Origin: a bacterium
Lineage (GTDB): Bacteria > Myxococcota_A > Polyangia > Nannocystales > Nannocystaceae
Direction: 5' to 3'
Length of the DNA stretch: 64,000 nt
Assembly: GCA_024742475.1 (NCBI GenBank)
Contig: JANSYI010000036.1
Span: 16,529 to 80,528, forward strand
Shown: positions 38,702 to 47,560 of the stretch, piece after piece
How the letters are laid out: every line of letters begins with the position of its first letter
Position numbering within the stretch: position 1 is the first letter of the stretch
Notes under the pieces: model-generated
What the model was told of the DNA's origin: nothing
Seen by the model: the letters and a program-made list of their open reading frames with translations, nothing else
Databases searched by the model: none
Made by a program: the position numbers and the translations under genes

Positions 38702-39192
38702 GTGGACTCCTGCGGTTGTTCGGGTGGAATCGCCGGGCGGATCCACAGCGCGAACGCGACCGTGAGCCCAGCGCCGATGACGTCGGGCCAGAAACGAGCC
38801 AGCGTGGGGAGCTGCAAGACGGCGAGCAGGTGGGCCAGCACCGTGACGAGCACCATCGGCAGCAGTGTCAGGCCGCCCCGGTAGCTCCGCTGGGCGCCGA
38901 GCAGCGTCTCCACGACGACGAGCACGACGATGGGTGTCAGCAGCACGCGCGCGACACCAGAGGCGAGCGCGACCAGGCTTCCGGTGGCGATGACCGTCGC
39001 GATGGCGACGGTCATCGGGTAGACCGACGTGCCCAAGACGTAGAGCGAGCCGAGCACCAGCCCGTCGCGCAGGCCTTCACCCGGGCTCAGCGCGGCGACG
39101 GTGCGCCGCGGGGCGAGCAGCGCTCCGCCCCAGCGCGAGAGCGCACGCTCCACGCGGGCCATCGCCGTCGCCGCCGGTGTTGCATCCCCCAT
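38698..39192 (-). CDS. Membrane protein, Yip1-like
   Basis: A 164-residue protein with about four TM segments (GLVLGSLYVLGTSVYPMTVAIATVIATG, VLLTPIVVLVVVETLLG, LLPMVLVTVLAHLLAVLQL, VIGAGLTVAFALWI). The layout resembles the small Yip1/PF04893 membrane family but is too short for a firm call. It sits 7 bp after the helical-repeat gene and overlaps the TlpA-like gene by 4 bp, so it is cotranscribed. Function unknown. Confidence 0.78.
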   Translation of the reverse strand: MGDATPAATAMARVERALSRWGGALLAPRRTVAALSPGEGLRDGLVLGSLYVLGTSVYPMTVAIATVIATGSLVALASGVARVLLTPIVVLVVVETLLGAQRSYRGGLTLLPMVLVTVLAHLLAVLQLPTLARFWPDVIGAGLTVAFALWIRPAIPPEQPQEST

Positions 39193-39199
39193 CGGACGG

Positions 39200-40456
39200 T
39201 CAACGACGCTGCTGTTCCTTACGTTTCGCCGCCTTGGCGAGCGCGGCCGGAATGTTCCGCGATCGCGAGACCTTGCGAATGTCGTGAGGGTGCAGGTGGT
39301 TGAGGAACGTCATCGCCGACGACAGCGGCGTCTTGGGGTTGAGGACGAGGTTGAGCTTGAGCTGATAGAGCTTCAGCCACTCCTTGCGGGTCGCGATGTG
39401 GCGGATCACGTCGTGCGACAAGGCGCGGTTGGCGGCGAACGCGATCGCCTCGTTCTCCTTGACCCTCGCCGACTTGATCACGCTCAGCGCGACCTGCTTG
39501 TTGGAATCGCGAATGAGCACCGAGCGCTCGAACGAGTTGCCGAGCATGGCGAGTCGGATCTTCTGCATCACGGGCAGCATCGTGATCTGAGAGAGGCGGT
39601 CGCCCTTGACCTCTTCCTCGGCCTCCTCCTGTGGAGCCTCGGTGGGCGCTTCGGGCTCGCTGCCATCGATGGGCAGCGAGAGGTCGTCGGTCGCGCCGCC
39701 GCCGAGTAGTGCGTCGAGGTCGAGATCGTCGAGCTCCGAAGGCGCTTCGCGAATCTCCTCGGGCGCCACGTCCTCGCCCACGCCGGCCTGCTCGAGCGTG
39801 GCCACGTAGCGATCGTGCTGCGCCATCACCTCGCGGCCCATCGCCTGCTTGAACGCCGCGTCTTGAGCGGGCGCCGTCTGTGCCGCGCCATCGCCCAGGG
39901 CGATCTTGATCTCCTCGATGTTGGGGAGCTTGAGGTCGACGCCCTGCCGGATCGCGAGCTCGATCATCCGCTGCGCGACGCTCATCCTGCAGTTGGGGTT
40001 TTGATAGAGCGCCTCGACGATGGCCGGGAACGCCAGCCATCTCTGCTGGTTTTCAGCCAGGAGGTCGCAGATGCCCTCGGGGCAGGCGCGTGAGATCGCC
40101 GCCAAGCTCTCGTCGTCGACCCTGGGGTGGCGGACGACCAACTCGAGCACGTCCTCTTTGCGGGCCATGCGACGCGCGACGAAGTCGAGGACGCCCGGGG
40201 GCAAGTTCGGGTCACCGAGGGCGCCGCCAATGATGGCCGGCGGCAGACCGACGAGGGTCTTCGCCGCCTGCTCGCCCAGGCCTGTGGGGTCGTCGATCCA
40301 CAGGTGGTACAGGGCGACGAGCAGGTCCCGCGGAGGCAGCGGCGCCATGCCGCCGGCGACCATCTGACGCATCGGCGGCGGCGCATCGGCCCCAACCATC
40401 TTCCATGCGGCGGGACCCATCTCGTCTTGGGACAGTGGTTGGTGGTCGAACGCCAT
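39200..40456 (-). CDS. Helical-repeat protein of unknown function, operon with coaX
   Basis: A 418-residue soluble protein. The N-terminal ~170 residues are repeated short helices (LLVALYHLWIDDPTGLGEQAA, PGVLDFVARRMARKEDVLELV, ILLAENQQRWLAFPAIVEALY-type units) like leucine-rich/HEAT variants or DUF2336. An acidic Glu/Ala-rich linker follows (about 235-290). The C-terminal ~120 residues are again helical and basic (RLAMLGNSFERSVLIRDSNKQVAL, SRSRNIPAALAKAAKR). No enzymatic motif. It begins 1 bp after the coaX stop. A scaffold or RNA/protein-binding role is possible but not supported further. Confidence 0.8.
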   Translation of the reverse strand: MAFDHQPLSQDEMGPAAWKMVGADAPPPMRQMVAGGMAPLPPRDLLVALYHLWIDDPTGLGEQAAKTLVGLPPAIIGGALGDPNLPPGVLDFVARRMARKEDVLELVVRHPRVDDESLAAISRACPEGICDLLAENQQRWLAFPAIVEALYQNPNCRMSVAQRMIELAIRQGVDLKLPNIEEIKIALGDGAAQTAPAQDAAFKQAMGREVMAQHDRYVATLEQAGVGEDVAPEEIREAPSELDDLDLDALLGGGATDDLSLPIDGSEPEAPTEAPQEEAEEEVKGDRLSQITMLPVMQKIRLAMLGNSFERSVLIRDSNKQVALSVIKSARVKENEAIAFAANRALSHDVIRHIATRKEWLKLYQLKLNLVLNPKTPLSSAMTFLNHLHPHDIRKVSRSRNIPAALAKAAKRKEQQRR

Positions 40457-40457
40457 G

Positions 40458-41261
40458 TCAGTCGTCTTTCTCGGCCTTGCGGTTGCGCGAATGGATGTAG
40501 CGGAGGCCCTCGAGCACGAGCGCGTCGTCGACCTCGTCGATGGTGGTCGACTCCCGGGCGATCGTGGTGGCGAACCCTCCGGTGGCGATGACGGTCATCG
40601 GCCAGTCGACCTCCTCTTTGATCCGGGCGATGATGCCCTCGACCAAGCCGACGTAGCCGAGCACGAGGCCCGACTGAATCGCGGCGACGGTGTTGCGGCC
40701 GATCACCGACTCGGGTCGCCGCGCGTCGACCCGCGGGAGCTTGGCAGCGCGGGCGAACAGGGCGTCGGCGCTGATGCCTACCCCCGGGGCGATCGCCCCG
40801 CCGAGGTACTCGGGCACCGGGGAGACGACGTCGAACGTGGTGGCGGTGCCAAAGTCGACCACGACCACGCCGTTGGGCTGGCCCTGTGCGTCGCGCCCAT
40901 AGCGTCGATGGGCCGCCACCGCAGTGACGATGCGATCGGCGCCCACGTCTTGGGGCGGCTCGTAGCGGATCGGCATGCCGGTCTTGATGCCCGGACCCAC
41001 GACGAGCGGCTCGAGGCCGGCGTATTGGCGCAGCGCCTCGCACAACGGACCCAGCGCGGGCGGGACGACGCAGGCCAGGACCGCGTCGGTGAGCACGCCA
41101 AAGTGCAGATCGACGAGGCCCAGCGCTTGCGACAGCGCCGCGGCGACCTCGTCACGTGTCCAGCCTCGCCGCGTACTGACCCGAAGTTCGCAGCGCAACG
41201 TGGCACCATCGAAGACTCCGAGCGTCGTATGCGAGTTTCCGACGTCGACGCAAAGCAGCAT
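40458..41261 (-). CDS. coaX: Type III pantothenate kinase
   Basis: A 267-residue enzyme phosphorylating pantothenate, the first step to coenzyme A. It has the ASKHA fold: N-terminal MLLCVDVGNSHTTLGVF with Asp6, GADRIVTAVAAHRRYG, the metal/ATP loop VVVVDFGTATTFDVV, GGAIAPGV and VIATGGFA. The start ATG 41261 is supported by the family's usual N-terminus. It is the first gene of a four-gene operon and divergent from a large membrane gene with 58 bp between them. Confidence 0.95.
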   Translation of the reverse strand: MLLCVDVGNSHTTLGVFDGATLRCELRVSTRRGWTRDEVAAALSQALGLVDLHFGVLTDAVLACVVPPALGPLCEALRQYAGLEPLVVGPGIKTGMPIRYEPPQDVGADRIVTAVAAHRRYGRDAQGQPNGVVVVDFGTATTFDVVSPVPEYLGGAIAPGVGISADALFARAAKLPRVDARRPESVIGRNTVAAIQSGLVLGYVGLVEGIIARIKEEVDWPMTVIATGGFATTIARESTTIDEVDDALVLEGLRYIHSRNRKAEKDD

Positions 41262-41319
41262 TCGTGCTCCCTGGCGAGGACTGTACCGCCCACGTGCACG
41301 TTCTGCTACCGTCGCAGCA

Positions 41320-43080
41320 GTGGCCGAGGACTCGCCCACGCCGTCCGAAGAAGACGAGGGCGCGCCCTCGCTGGATGATGCCGATCGTCGGGGCATCGCT
41401 GGCCTGCTGGGTCACGTGGGGCGGGTGAGCCGTGCGGCGGCGCCGTTGCGCACGTGGAGCGTGCCTTTCCTGGGCATCTTCGCCGTGGCCGCGATCGTCT
41501 ACCTCGGCACATTCTGGGCGGACCAGATCATCTCCGCGAGCGCACCGGGCGAGCCGGTCACGTTCTCGGCGCTCCTCGAGTCCCTCTCGGACCAAGACAT
41601 CGAGCAGGCCCGCAACACGCTCGGCGGGTTGGGCGAGGTCATGGCGGCAGTCCTCGGGCTTGCGCTGACCGTGTCGTCGATCATCGTGCAGCTGGCCGCG
41701 ACGCGGTTCACCCCGCACATCACGTCGCTGTTCTTCCGCGCCCGGACCAACCTGCTCGTGCTCGCGTTCTTCGTGACCTCGAGCGTCTACGTGCTGTGGG
41801 TGAACTTCTCGGTCGGCGAGAGCTACGTGCCCAAGTCGGGCGTGCTCGTGTCGATGCTGCTGATGACGGCGAGCCTGCTGCTGCTCTTCCCCTACTTCGC
41901 CTACGTCTTCGACTTCTTGGATCCCGAGAAGATCGTCGGCCGCATCATGGACGACGGGTTGGCCGCGTCGACGCCCACCAGGACGAGCCGGGAGCGCACC
42001 GACGCGCGGCAAGCCCAGGCGGTGGAGGCGGTCGAGCATCTGGCCAACATCGGCCTCAACGCGCTGCAACAGAAGGACAAGGGCATTGCGTCGGGGGCGA
42101 TCGACTCGCTGTGCGAGCTCGGCATCCGGTACGGCGAGTCGAAGGCGGCCATGCGCAAGGAGTGGTCGCGGATTCCCCCGTGGAACCGGCAGAGCCCCGA
42201 CTTCGTCAGCCTCAACGACGAGGCCGTGCGCGACCTGGTCAAGCGGGGGACCTGGCTCGAGTGGAAGCTGCTGCGGCAGTACCAGATGCTCTTCACCGAG
42301 TCGCTGGGCCAGATCAAGGACACCTGCTACCTCATCGCGATCGACACCCGGCGGCTCGGCGAAGCCGCGGGGCGCCGGGGCGACCTGTGGGCGCTCGACC
42401 TGGCGATCAAGTTCTTCAACACCTACCTGCGGGCCACGATCAACGCCAAGGACATCCGCACGGCGTACAACATCCTGCATCAGTACCGACAGCTGGGTGA
42501 GACCGTGCTCCGCGGCGACCCCGACTCGAGCCCCGAGCTCAAGCGAAAGCTCCAACACCGCGCGCTGCAGGTCGCCCGCTTCATGCGCTATTACAGCTCG
42601 GTCAGCTACTCGCGCGGCATGCCGTTCATCTCCGAGGTGATCGCCCACGACATCGGCATGCTGTGCGAGCAGGCCTTGGACTTGGGCATCCGGGAGCACC
42701 GCGAGTTCTTGCAGGTGTTCCTCGCGGTCGACGAGCACGCCGAGACGAAGGAGCAGGAGAAGACCCTGCGCGGCGTTCGGCGAGCGCAGGTCAAGCTCGC
42801 GACCACCTACCTCATGCGGGGCGCCGAGGACTACGCCCGCGAGATTCAGGTCGACATGGGCGACGAGCCCCCCGGGCGCCTGCACAGCATCTGGCAGGAG
42901 CTGCGCAGCCTCGACACCCGAGAGTTCTGGGAGGTCAACGACCGGGGCACCAACTTCGACTACCTCACGCCCGAACAAAAAGCTCAGCTCGAGCAGTTCT
43001 TCGGGTGGTTCGAGCACCTCGACGTCGAGCTGGAGACCGCGCGCAGCCGGCAGACGATGTCGAGCCTACTGCCCCAGTAG
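41320..43080 (+). CDS. Large membrane protein, DUF2254-like
   Basis: A 586-residue protein. The first ~220 residues hold about four TM segments (PFLGIFAVAAIVYLGTFWA, GEVMAAVLGLALTVSSIIVQLAA, LLVLAFFVTSSVYVLWVNF, GVLVSMLLMTASLLLLFPYFAYV) with ATRFTPHITSLFF between them. The rest is helical and cytosolic (ANIGLNALQQKDKGIASGAIDSLCELG). The pattern recalls DUF2254 membrane proteins, whose function is unknown. The start is GTG 41320, since the TMs begin about 50 residues later. Divergent from coaX; no operon partner. Confidence 0.8.
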   Translation: MAEDSPTPSEEDEGAPSLDDADRRGIAGLLGHVGRVSRAAAPLRTWSVPFLGIFAVAAIVYLGTFWADQIISASAPGEPVTFSALLESLSDQDIEQARNTLGGLGEVMAAVLGLALTVSSIIVQLAATRFTPHITSLFFRARTNLLVLAFFVTSSVYVLWVNFSVGESYVPKSGVLVSMLLMTASLLLLFPYFAYVFDFLDPEKIVGRIMDDGLAASTPTRTSRERTDARQAQAVEAVEHLANIGLNALQQKDKGIASGAIDSLCELGIRYGESKAAMRKEWSRIPPWNRQSPDFVSLNDEAVRDLVKRGTWLEWKLLRQYQMLFTESLGQIKDTCYLIAIDTRRLGEAAGRRGDLWALDLAIKFFNTYLRATINAKDIRTAYNILHQYRQLGETVLRGDPDSSPELKRKLQHRALQVARFMRYYSSVSYSRGMPFISEVIAHDIGMLCEQALDLGIREHREFLQVFLAVDEHAETKEQEKTLRGVRRAQVKLATTYLMRGAEDYAREIQVDMGDEPPGRLHSIWQELRSLDTREFWEVNDRGTNFDYLTPEQKAQLEQFFGWFEHLDVELETARSRQTMSSLLPQ

Positions 43081-43087
43081 CGGGCTG

Positions 43088-43237
43088 CTAGCGGAGTCGA
43101 CGGAGCGCGCGCGGCAGCAGCCGCCGCTTGAGCCATCGCGCGTCCCAACGCACGCCGAGCTCGCCGGCGATCGAGGCGATGCCTGCCAACACCACCGTGA
43201 GCAGAGACAGGTGAATCAGGAGTGCGAAGAGGTTCAT
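43088..43237 (-). CDS. Small membrane protein (49 residues)
   Basis: A small single-TM candidate: MNLFALLIHLSLLTVVLAG, then a basic tail (KRRLLPRALRRLR) that would stay in the cytosol. The stop falls 7 bp from the stop of the large membrane gene. The size, hydrophobic helix and charge pattern fit a real small protein, but no family is recognised and translation is unproven. 43238-43451 beyond it shows no gene. Confidence 0.45.
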   Translation of the reverse strand: MNLFALLIHLSLLTVVLAGIASIAGELGVRWDARWLKRRLLPRALRRLR

Positions 43238-43451
43238 GGGTTCCCGCGTGGACGCCTGTGCGCCCGCCCGCCGCTTTGGCAAACCCCGTGCCAGCGGCGG
43301 CACGAGATTTCCTCGTCGTTTCAGGCCCCCCAGGTGGGCAGTCTGGCTGCAGACGTAGCCACCGCGCGCCCGGATCGGCGAGCGCAATGGCCAGGCCAAC
43401 GCACGCGGCCACGGGTCGAGAGGCCGATCACAGGCGCACACGCGTCACGGA

Positions 43452-44312
43452 TCAGTCACGGTAGAGCTTCGCCACCGCGACGAGATTCTCCTGCCCGAGT
43501 CCGACCTCGCGTGCACGGGCGAACACGTCGCGCGCGGCGGCGGTCAACGGCGCGCGCGCCCCCGCGAGATCGAGCGCGTACCCGAAGTCCTTTTCGACGA
43601 GCTCCACCGGAAACAGCGGGTCGTAGCGCTCGGCCACCATCAACGCACCGGAGCCCTTGGCCGCGGGGCTGCAGACGGCCAGGCTCCCGAGCACCTCCAT
43701 CGACCGCGCAGGTCCGATGCCCACGCGACCCAGCGCCCCCAGCAGCTCCGCGAGCGCGGACACCTGGATGCCGAACAGTGCGTTGACGGCCAGCTTCATC
43801 GCAGTGCCGTGCCCGAGCGAGCCCACGTGGTGAACGGCGCTTCCCAGAATCTCGAGCGTTGGGGACACCGTGGCCAGCGACTCCGCGTCGCCGCCGACGA
43901 GGAACACGAGCGCACCCGCGTCGGCCTGAGGCCGAGTCCCGACGACGGGCGCATCGAGCACGGCGACGCCTCGCTGTGCCGCCGCCTGCCCCAGCGCACG
44001 CACCCCCGCGGGACTGAGGGTGCTGCACTCGAGCGCGACGGCTCCAGGGTCCATCGCAGCGAGCGCGCCCTGCTCGGGGTCGCACCAAACCTGCTGACTC
44101 GCCGCGTCATCACGGACCATGCTCAACACGACATCTGCCCCTTGGGCAGCCTGCCCCGGCGTCTCACAGGACGTAGCCCCGCGCTGCTCGAGCGCGGCGC
44201 GTGCAGGCGCAGATCGGTTGTAGGCCCGCACCGCGACCCCCGCCTCGAGGAGCCGCCCCGCCATGCGCGACCCCATCGCGCCCAAACCCAACACTGCAAC
44301 GGTCTTCGTCAT
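43452..44312 (-). CDS. NAD(P)-dependent beta-hydroxyacid dehydrogenase family protein
   Basis: A 286-residue 3-hydroxyisobutyrate dehydrogenase-like enzyme. The Rossmann nucleotide motif VLGLGAMGSRMAGRLLEAG is at residues 6-24, followed by GAVALECSTLSP, PVVGTRPQADAGALVFLVGG and HVGSLGHGTAMKLAVNALFG, where Lys is the expected catalytic residue. Substrate unknown. It is divergent from a LysR regulator, and the intergenic region has a T-N11-A box, so regulation by that regulator is likely. The start ATG 44312 begins at MTKTVAV. Confidence 0.87.
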   Translation of the reverse strand: MTKTVAVLGLGAMGSRMAGRLLEAGVAVRAYNRSAPARAALEQRGATSCETPGQAAQGADVVLSMVRDDAASQQVWCDPEQGALAAMDPGAVALECSTLSPAGVRALGQAAAQRGVAVLDAPVVGTRPQADAGALVFLVGGDAESLATVSPTLEILGSAVHHVGSLGHGTAMKLAVNALFGIQVSALAELLGALGRVGIGPARSMEVLGSLAVCSPAAKGSGALMVAERYDPLFPVELVEKDFGYALDLAGARAPLTAAARDVFARAREVGLGQENLVAVAKLYRD

Positions 44313-44368
44313 GCGCTCACAGTGCGACCCGGCAGCCCTCGCCGCCACACCCGGGTCGGCCTTTCATT

Positions 44369-44385
44369 CATTCTGTTTTGGAATG
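44369..44385. promoter_or_regulatory. Candidate LysR box (CATTC-N7-GAATG)
   Basis: CATTC (44369-44373) and GAATG (44381-44385) form a perfect inverted repeat around TGTTTTG, giving the T-N11-A pattern (T44371 to A44383) of LysR sites. An extra TCATTC upstream partly repeats the arm. The A+T-rich stretch stands out in this G+C-rich DNA. It lies between the divergent dehydrogenase and LysR genes, and argues for GTG 44407 over ATG 44383 as LysR start. Confidence 0.5.
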
Positions 44386-44406
44386 AGCTTCCGAGTACGA
44401 TGGCGC

Positions 44407-45291
44407 GTGGACAGCATCGAGTCGTTTCGGGCGTTTACCCGCGTGGTCGAACGCGGGAGCTTTTCGCGGGTCGCCGAGGAGCTGCAGGTCAAGCAGTCGA
44501 CGGTGAGCAAGTGGATGCAGGCGCTCGAGTCTCAGCTGGGCGTTCAGCTCCTCGAGCGCACCACGAGGGCCATGCACGTGACCGACGCGGGGCAGAGGTT
44601 CTACCAAGCAGCGCTCGACGTGCTGCACGCCTACGACGCCGCGGTGGGGTCGGTGTGCCAGGACGATACGGGCCTACGTGGGCGGATACGCGTGAGCGTC
44701 CCCGAGGTGTTCGGTCGACTGCACGTCGTTCCCCACGTCGCCCGGTTCTCGCGAAGAAACCCCGCGCTCTCGCTGGAGCTGTCGTTCGCAGACCGCTACG
44801 TCGACCTCGTTGGCGAGGGGTTCGACCTCGCGATTCGCCTCGGGCAACCGACGGACTCGACGCTTCGCGTGCAGAACATGGGCAAGACTTCGCGGCGCCT
44901 CGTCGCGTCGGCCGGCTACGTGAAGCGAAGAGGCATGCCGGACACCCCCGCGGCGCTGCGCGAGCACGACTGCCTGCCGCACTCGACCGCCCTGGGCGAT
45001 CGATGGTCGTTCAGCCGCGATGGCCGGACGCAGCGAGTCCGCGTGCGCGGCCCCGTCGTGGCGAACAACTCCGAAGCCACGCTGGCGCTCGTGCGAGGGG
45101 GCATGGGCATCGGACTGCTCGCGACGTGGCTGGTCGACGCTGACATCCGGTCGGGCCGGCTCGTGACCCTGCTCGACGACTACGAGACACCGAGCGCGAA
45201 GATCAACGCACTCATGCCACCGGGACGCTACACGCCACCGCGCGTCGGAGCGCTGGTGGAGCTCCTCCGCGATGCATGGCGCGAGCTATGA
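44407..45291 (+). CDS. LysR-family transcriptional regulator
   Basis: A 294-residue LysR regulator. Starting at GTG 44407 the sequence reads DSIESFRAFTRVVERGSFSRVAEELQVKQSTVSKWMQALESQLGVQLLERTTRAMHVTDAG, a textbook winged HTH. The effector domain follows with SVPEVFGRLHVVPHVARF and AIRLGQPTDSTLRVQ. It is divergent from the dehydrogenase gene, which it likely controls. The upstream ATG 44383 would add eight residues but sits on the operator-like box. The 3' end overlaps the hydrolase gene by 6 bp. Confidence 0.88.
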   Translation: MDSIESFRAFTRVVERGSFSRVAEELQVKQSTVSKWMQALESQLGVQLLERTTRAMHVTDAGQRFYQAALDVLHAYDAAVGSVCQDDTGLRGRIRVSVPEVFGRLHVVPHVARFSRRNPALSLELSFADRYVDLVGEGFDLAIRLGQPTDSTLRVQNMGKTSRRLVASAGYVKRRGMPDTPAALREHDCLPHSTALGDRWSFSRDGRTQRVRVRGPVVANNSEATLALVRGGMGIGLLATWLVDADIRSGRLVTLLDDYETPSAKINALMPPGRYTPPRVGALVELLRDAWREL

Positions 45292-46005
45292 CTCGGGCGC
45301 AGCGGGCAGGTGCCGCTCGAAGAAGTCGAGCAGCTTGGCCCACGCCACCGCCTCGGTCTGCGGATCGTACTCGGCGCGCAGGGGTGTGTACGGGCCACCG
45401 ACGGCCGCGAGGCCCTCGAGCTGGTTCATGAACGAGTGGCCGGCGCCCTCGTGGAAGAGGACCTCGTGTTCGACCCCGAGCTCTTGGAGGTGCTCGGAGA
45501 GCCGATGGCCATGCGAGACGAACGCGGAGTCCCTGGTGCCGAACTGGGCGATGGTGGGGCAGATCCCGCGCAGGCGAGACGCGGATCGCGGCACCGAACC
45601 GTAGAAGGGGGCCGCCACGGCGAAGGCCTGATCGGCAGCGGCGACCAGCGCGAACCCGCCGCCCATGCAAAAGCCGCAGATGGCAACCCTGGCCGAGTCG
45701 ACGTCGCTCCGCTCCATCACCGCCCGGCGAGCGCCGTCGACGACCGCGAAGGCGTGGCCCTCGTTGGTTGCTATCGACTTGAGGGTCTGCACGATGCACG
45801 CGACGTTGCCTCCCCGGTAGAGGTCGGGCGCGAGCGCGAGGTACCCAGCCTCGGCGAACCGGTCGCAGTGACGCCGCACATCGTTGCCAAAACCGGTGAG
45901 GTCGTGGAGGACCACCACGGCCGGCCAAGGGCCGTCCCCCTCCGGCCGCGAGATCGCGGCGTCATACTGGCGGCCTCCAACATCGATGGACGTGGTCTCA
46001 CTCAT
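45286..46005 (-). CDS. Dienelactone hydrolase family protein
   Basis: A 239-residue alpha/beta hydrolase. The nucleophile lies in CGFCMGGGFA (Cys113), as in dienelactone hydrolases, with Asp in GTRDSAF and His in GAGHSF completing the triad. Family enzymes hydrolyse dienelactones or related lactones and esters. The start ATG 46005 begins MSETTSIDVGG. It converges on the LysR gene with a 6-bp overlap. The substrate is not evident from context. Confidence 0.88.
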   Translation of the reverse strand: MSETTSIDVGGRQYDAAISRPEGDGPWPAVVVLHDLTGFGNDVRRHCDRFAEAGYLALAPDLYRGGNVACIVQTLKSIATNEGHAFAVVDGARRAVMERSDVDSARVAICGFCMGGGFALVAAADQAFAVAAPFYGSVPRSASRLRGICPTIAQFGTRDSAFVSHGHRLSEHLQELGVEHEVLFHEGAGHSFMNQLEGLAAVGGPYTPLRAEYDPQTEAVAWAKLLDFFERHLPAAPES

Positions 46006-46059
46006 GGGTGCGCCACTAGCTTGCGCAACGGGCACCCGACGCACAAGGCGCGACGACGC

Positions 46060-47493
46060 TCAGGGCATCCGCATTCCTGCAGGGGGCAGCACGGGCTGGC
46101 CCGGAGGCAGGGCCTCCCGCTCCTGTGCCAGGCGGTTGATCTGCTTCTGTAGCTTGTAGACCCCGATGGAATACAGCGGGATGCCGATCAGGAAGTTGAT
46201 GTAGGGGATCATCCCGAAGATCGCGAGGGTGATCATCAGCGACCGCGACGTGCCGTCGCCTCGGTCGCGGATGCGGTCTTGCAGGTTCAGGCGGTCGGTG
46301 AGACGGACCGGCTGAAAGATGAACCAGTAGAGGTTGAAGTACGGGATGAAGTTGAAGCCGATCGCCTTGGCCGCGCTCGGGTCGTCCTGCTTGGCCTGGG
46401 GAAGCTTGTCGTGCTGTAGCCCGAAGTGAATGATCGAGAACACGCCGAAGGTGATCAGGTGCAGCAGCACGGCCAGCGGCGCGGAGAAGGACTCGAGCCG
46501 GTGTTGCCTCAGATACGCCTTGTCCTCGGGGGTGAGCGCCTCGGGCATCTTGTAGGGCGAGACCTCGCGATGCACGAACGGCGCGAGCGGTTGGCCGCCG
46601 TAGCGCACGACGGGCGCGGGGCCATACGGCGTCTGCTGGTAGGCAGGCGGCAGTGCGGGCTGCCCCATCATCTGCGGGCCATGGGGCATCGGGTGGTGCT
46701 GCGGCTGGTCGAGCAGCATCAACGCCTGCCGGGCCGACTGGGGCCGCTCGGCGACCCCCGGACGGATCAACGAGAGCAGCGCCCGCTCGAGGTGCTCGGG
46801 GGCGTGCAACGCCGATGAGGGATCGACCTGCCCAGTGCTCGGGTCCTGAGGCATCGAGGCGGGCTCCATGCCCGTCGCCATCGCGAGCATGGTCATGCCG
46901 AGCCCGAACAGGTCGCTCTGGACCGTGGCGCGTCCGAGGAGCTGCTCGGGCGCCATGTATCCGAACGTGCCCACGGTGGTCATCGACGTGCTCTGGGCAT
47001 TGCCCACCTTCACGGCGCCAAAGTCGATCAGGTAGACCTGCCCTCGGGCGATCATCACGTTGGACGGGTTGATGTCGCGGTGGATGATCTGCGGCGCGCG
47101 CTCGTGCAGGTGGGTGAGAATGCCCAGCGCCTGCCGAAGGTAGTTCTCGACGTCGGCGGCCGAGAGGCCGCCCTGGGTCCGCAGCACATCCCGCAACGTG
47201 GTGCCCTCGACCCGGGTCTGCACGGACACGAACACGCCAGCAGACTCATCGAGATGGCTGTCGACCCAACGCGGCACGAACGGGTGCTCGATCGCCCGGA
47301 GGGCGGCCACCTCGCGCTCGAAGAGGTCGAACTGCTTCCAGTGCTGCAGGTTGGCGATCGCGAGCCGCTTGAGCACGAACGGCGCCCCGTCGGACTCGCG
47401 CTGTACGGCATAGGTCGAGGCCGAGGCCGACTCGCGCAGCGTCTCGGTGACCACGTAGGAGGCCACGGGGGTTCGAAACACGGTCGGCGTCAT
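46060..47493 (-). CDS. Ser/Thr protein kinase with DUF4234-like membrane C-terminus
   Basis: A 477-residue kinase-membrane fusion. The kinase domain has Lys42 (FVLKRLA) and catalytic loop HRDINPSN with DFGAVK, MAPEQLLG, but the Gly-rich loop is not evident (ESASASTYAV), so ATP binding may be unusual. A Pro/Gln/His-rich spacer (HPMPHGPQMMGQPALPP) follows, then three or four TM helices near 345-450 (LLHLITFGVFSIIHFGL, SLMITLAIFGMIPYINFLIG) reminiscent of DUF4234. The kinase probably senses or modulates a membrane function. The start at ATG 47493 is preferred over 47517. Divergent from the Cys-repeat lipoprotein, with 67 bp between them. Confidence 0.8.
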   Translation of the reverse strand: MTPTVFRTPVASYVVTETLRESASASTYAVQRESDGAPFVLKRLAIANLQHWKQFDLFEREVAALRAIEHPFVPRWVDSHLDESAGVFVSVQTRVEGTTLRDVLRTQGGLSAADVENYLRQALGILTHLHERAPQIIHRDINPSNVMIARGQVYLIDFGAVKVGNAQSTSMTTVGTFGYMAPEQLLGRATVQSDLFGLGMTMLAMATGMEPASMPQDPSTGQVDPSSALHAPEHLERALLSLIRPGVAERPQSARQALMLLDQPQHHPMPHGPQMMGQPALPPAYQQTPYGPAPVVRYGGQPLAPFVHREVSPYKMPEALTPEDKAYLRQHRLESFSAPLAVLLHLITFGVFSIIHFGLQHDKLPQAKQDDPSAAKAIGFNFIPYFNLYWFIFQPVRLTDRLNLQDRIRDRGDGTSRSLMITLAIFGMIPYINFLIGIPLYSIGVYKLQKQINRLAQEREALPPGQPVLPPAGMRMP

Positions 47494-47560
47494 ACAGGGG
47501 CAACGTAGCAGCCCCACGGTGAGACCACACCCGGCGCCGCCGGCTTGCTATCGTTGCGTC

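Noticed and set aside
41152..43017. A long open minus-strand frame opposite the large membrane protein
   Set aside because: Its translation is Arg/Val/Gln-rich with no motifs, while the plus strand has well-formed TM helices.
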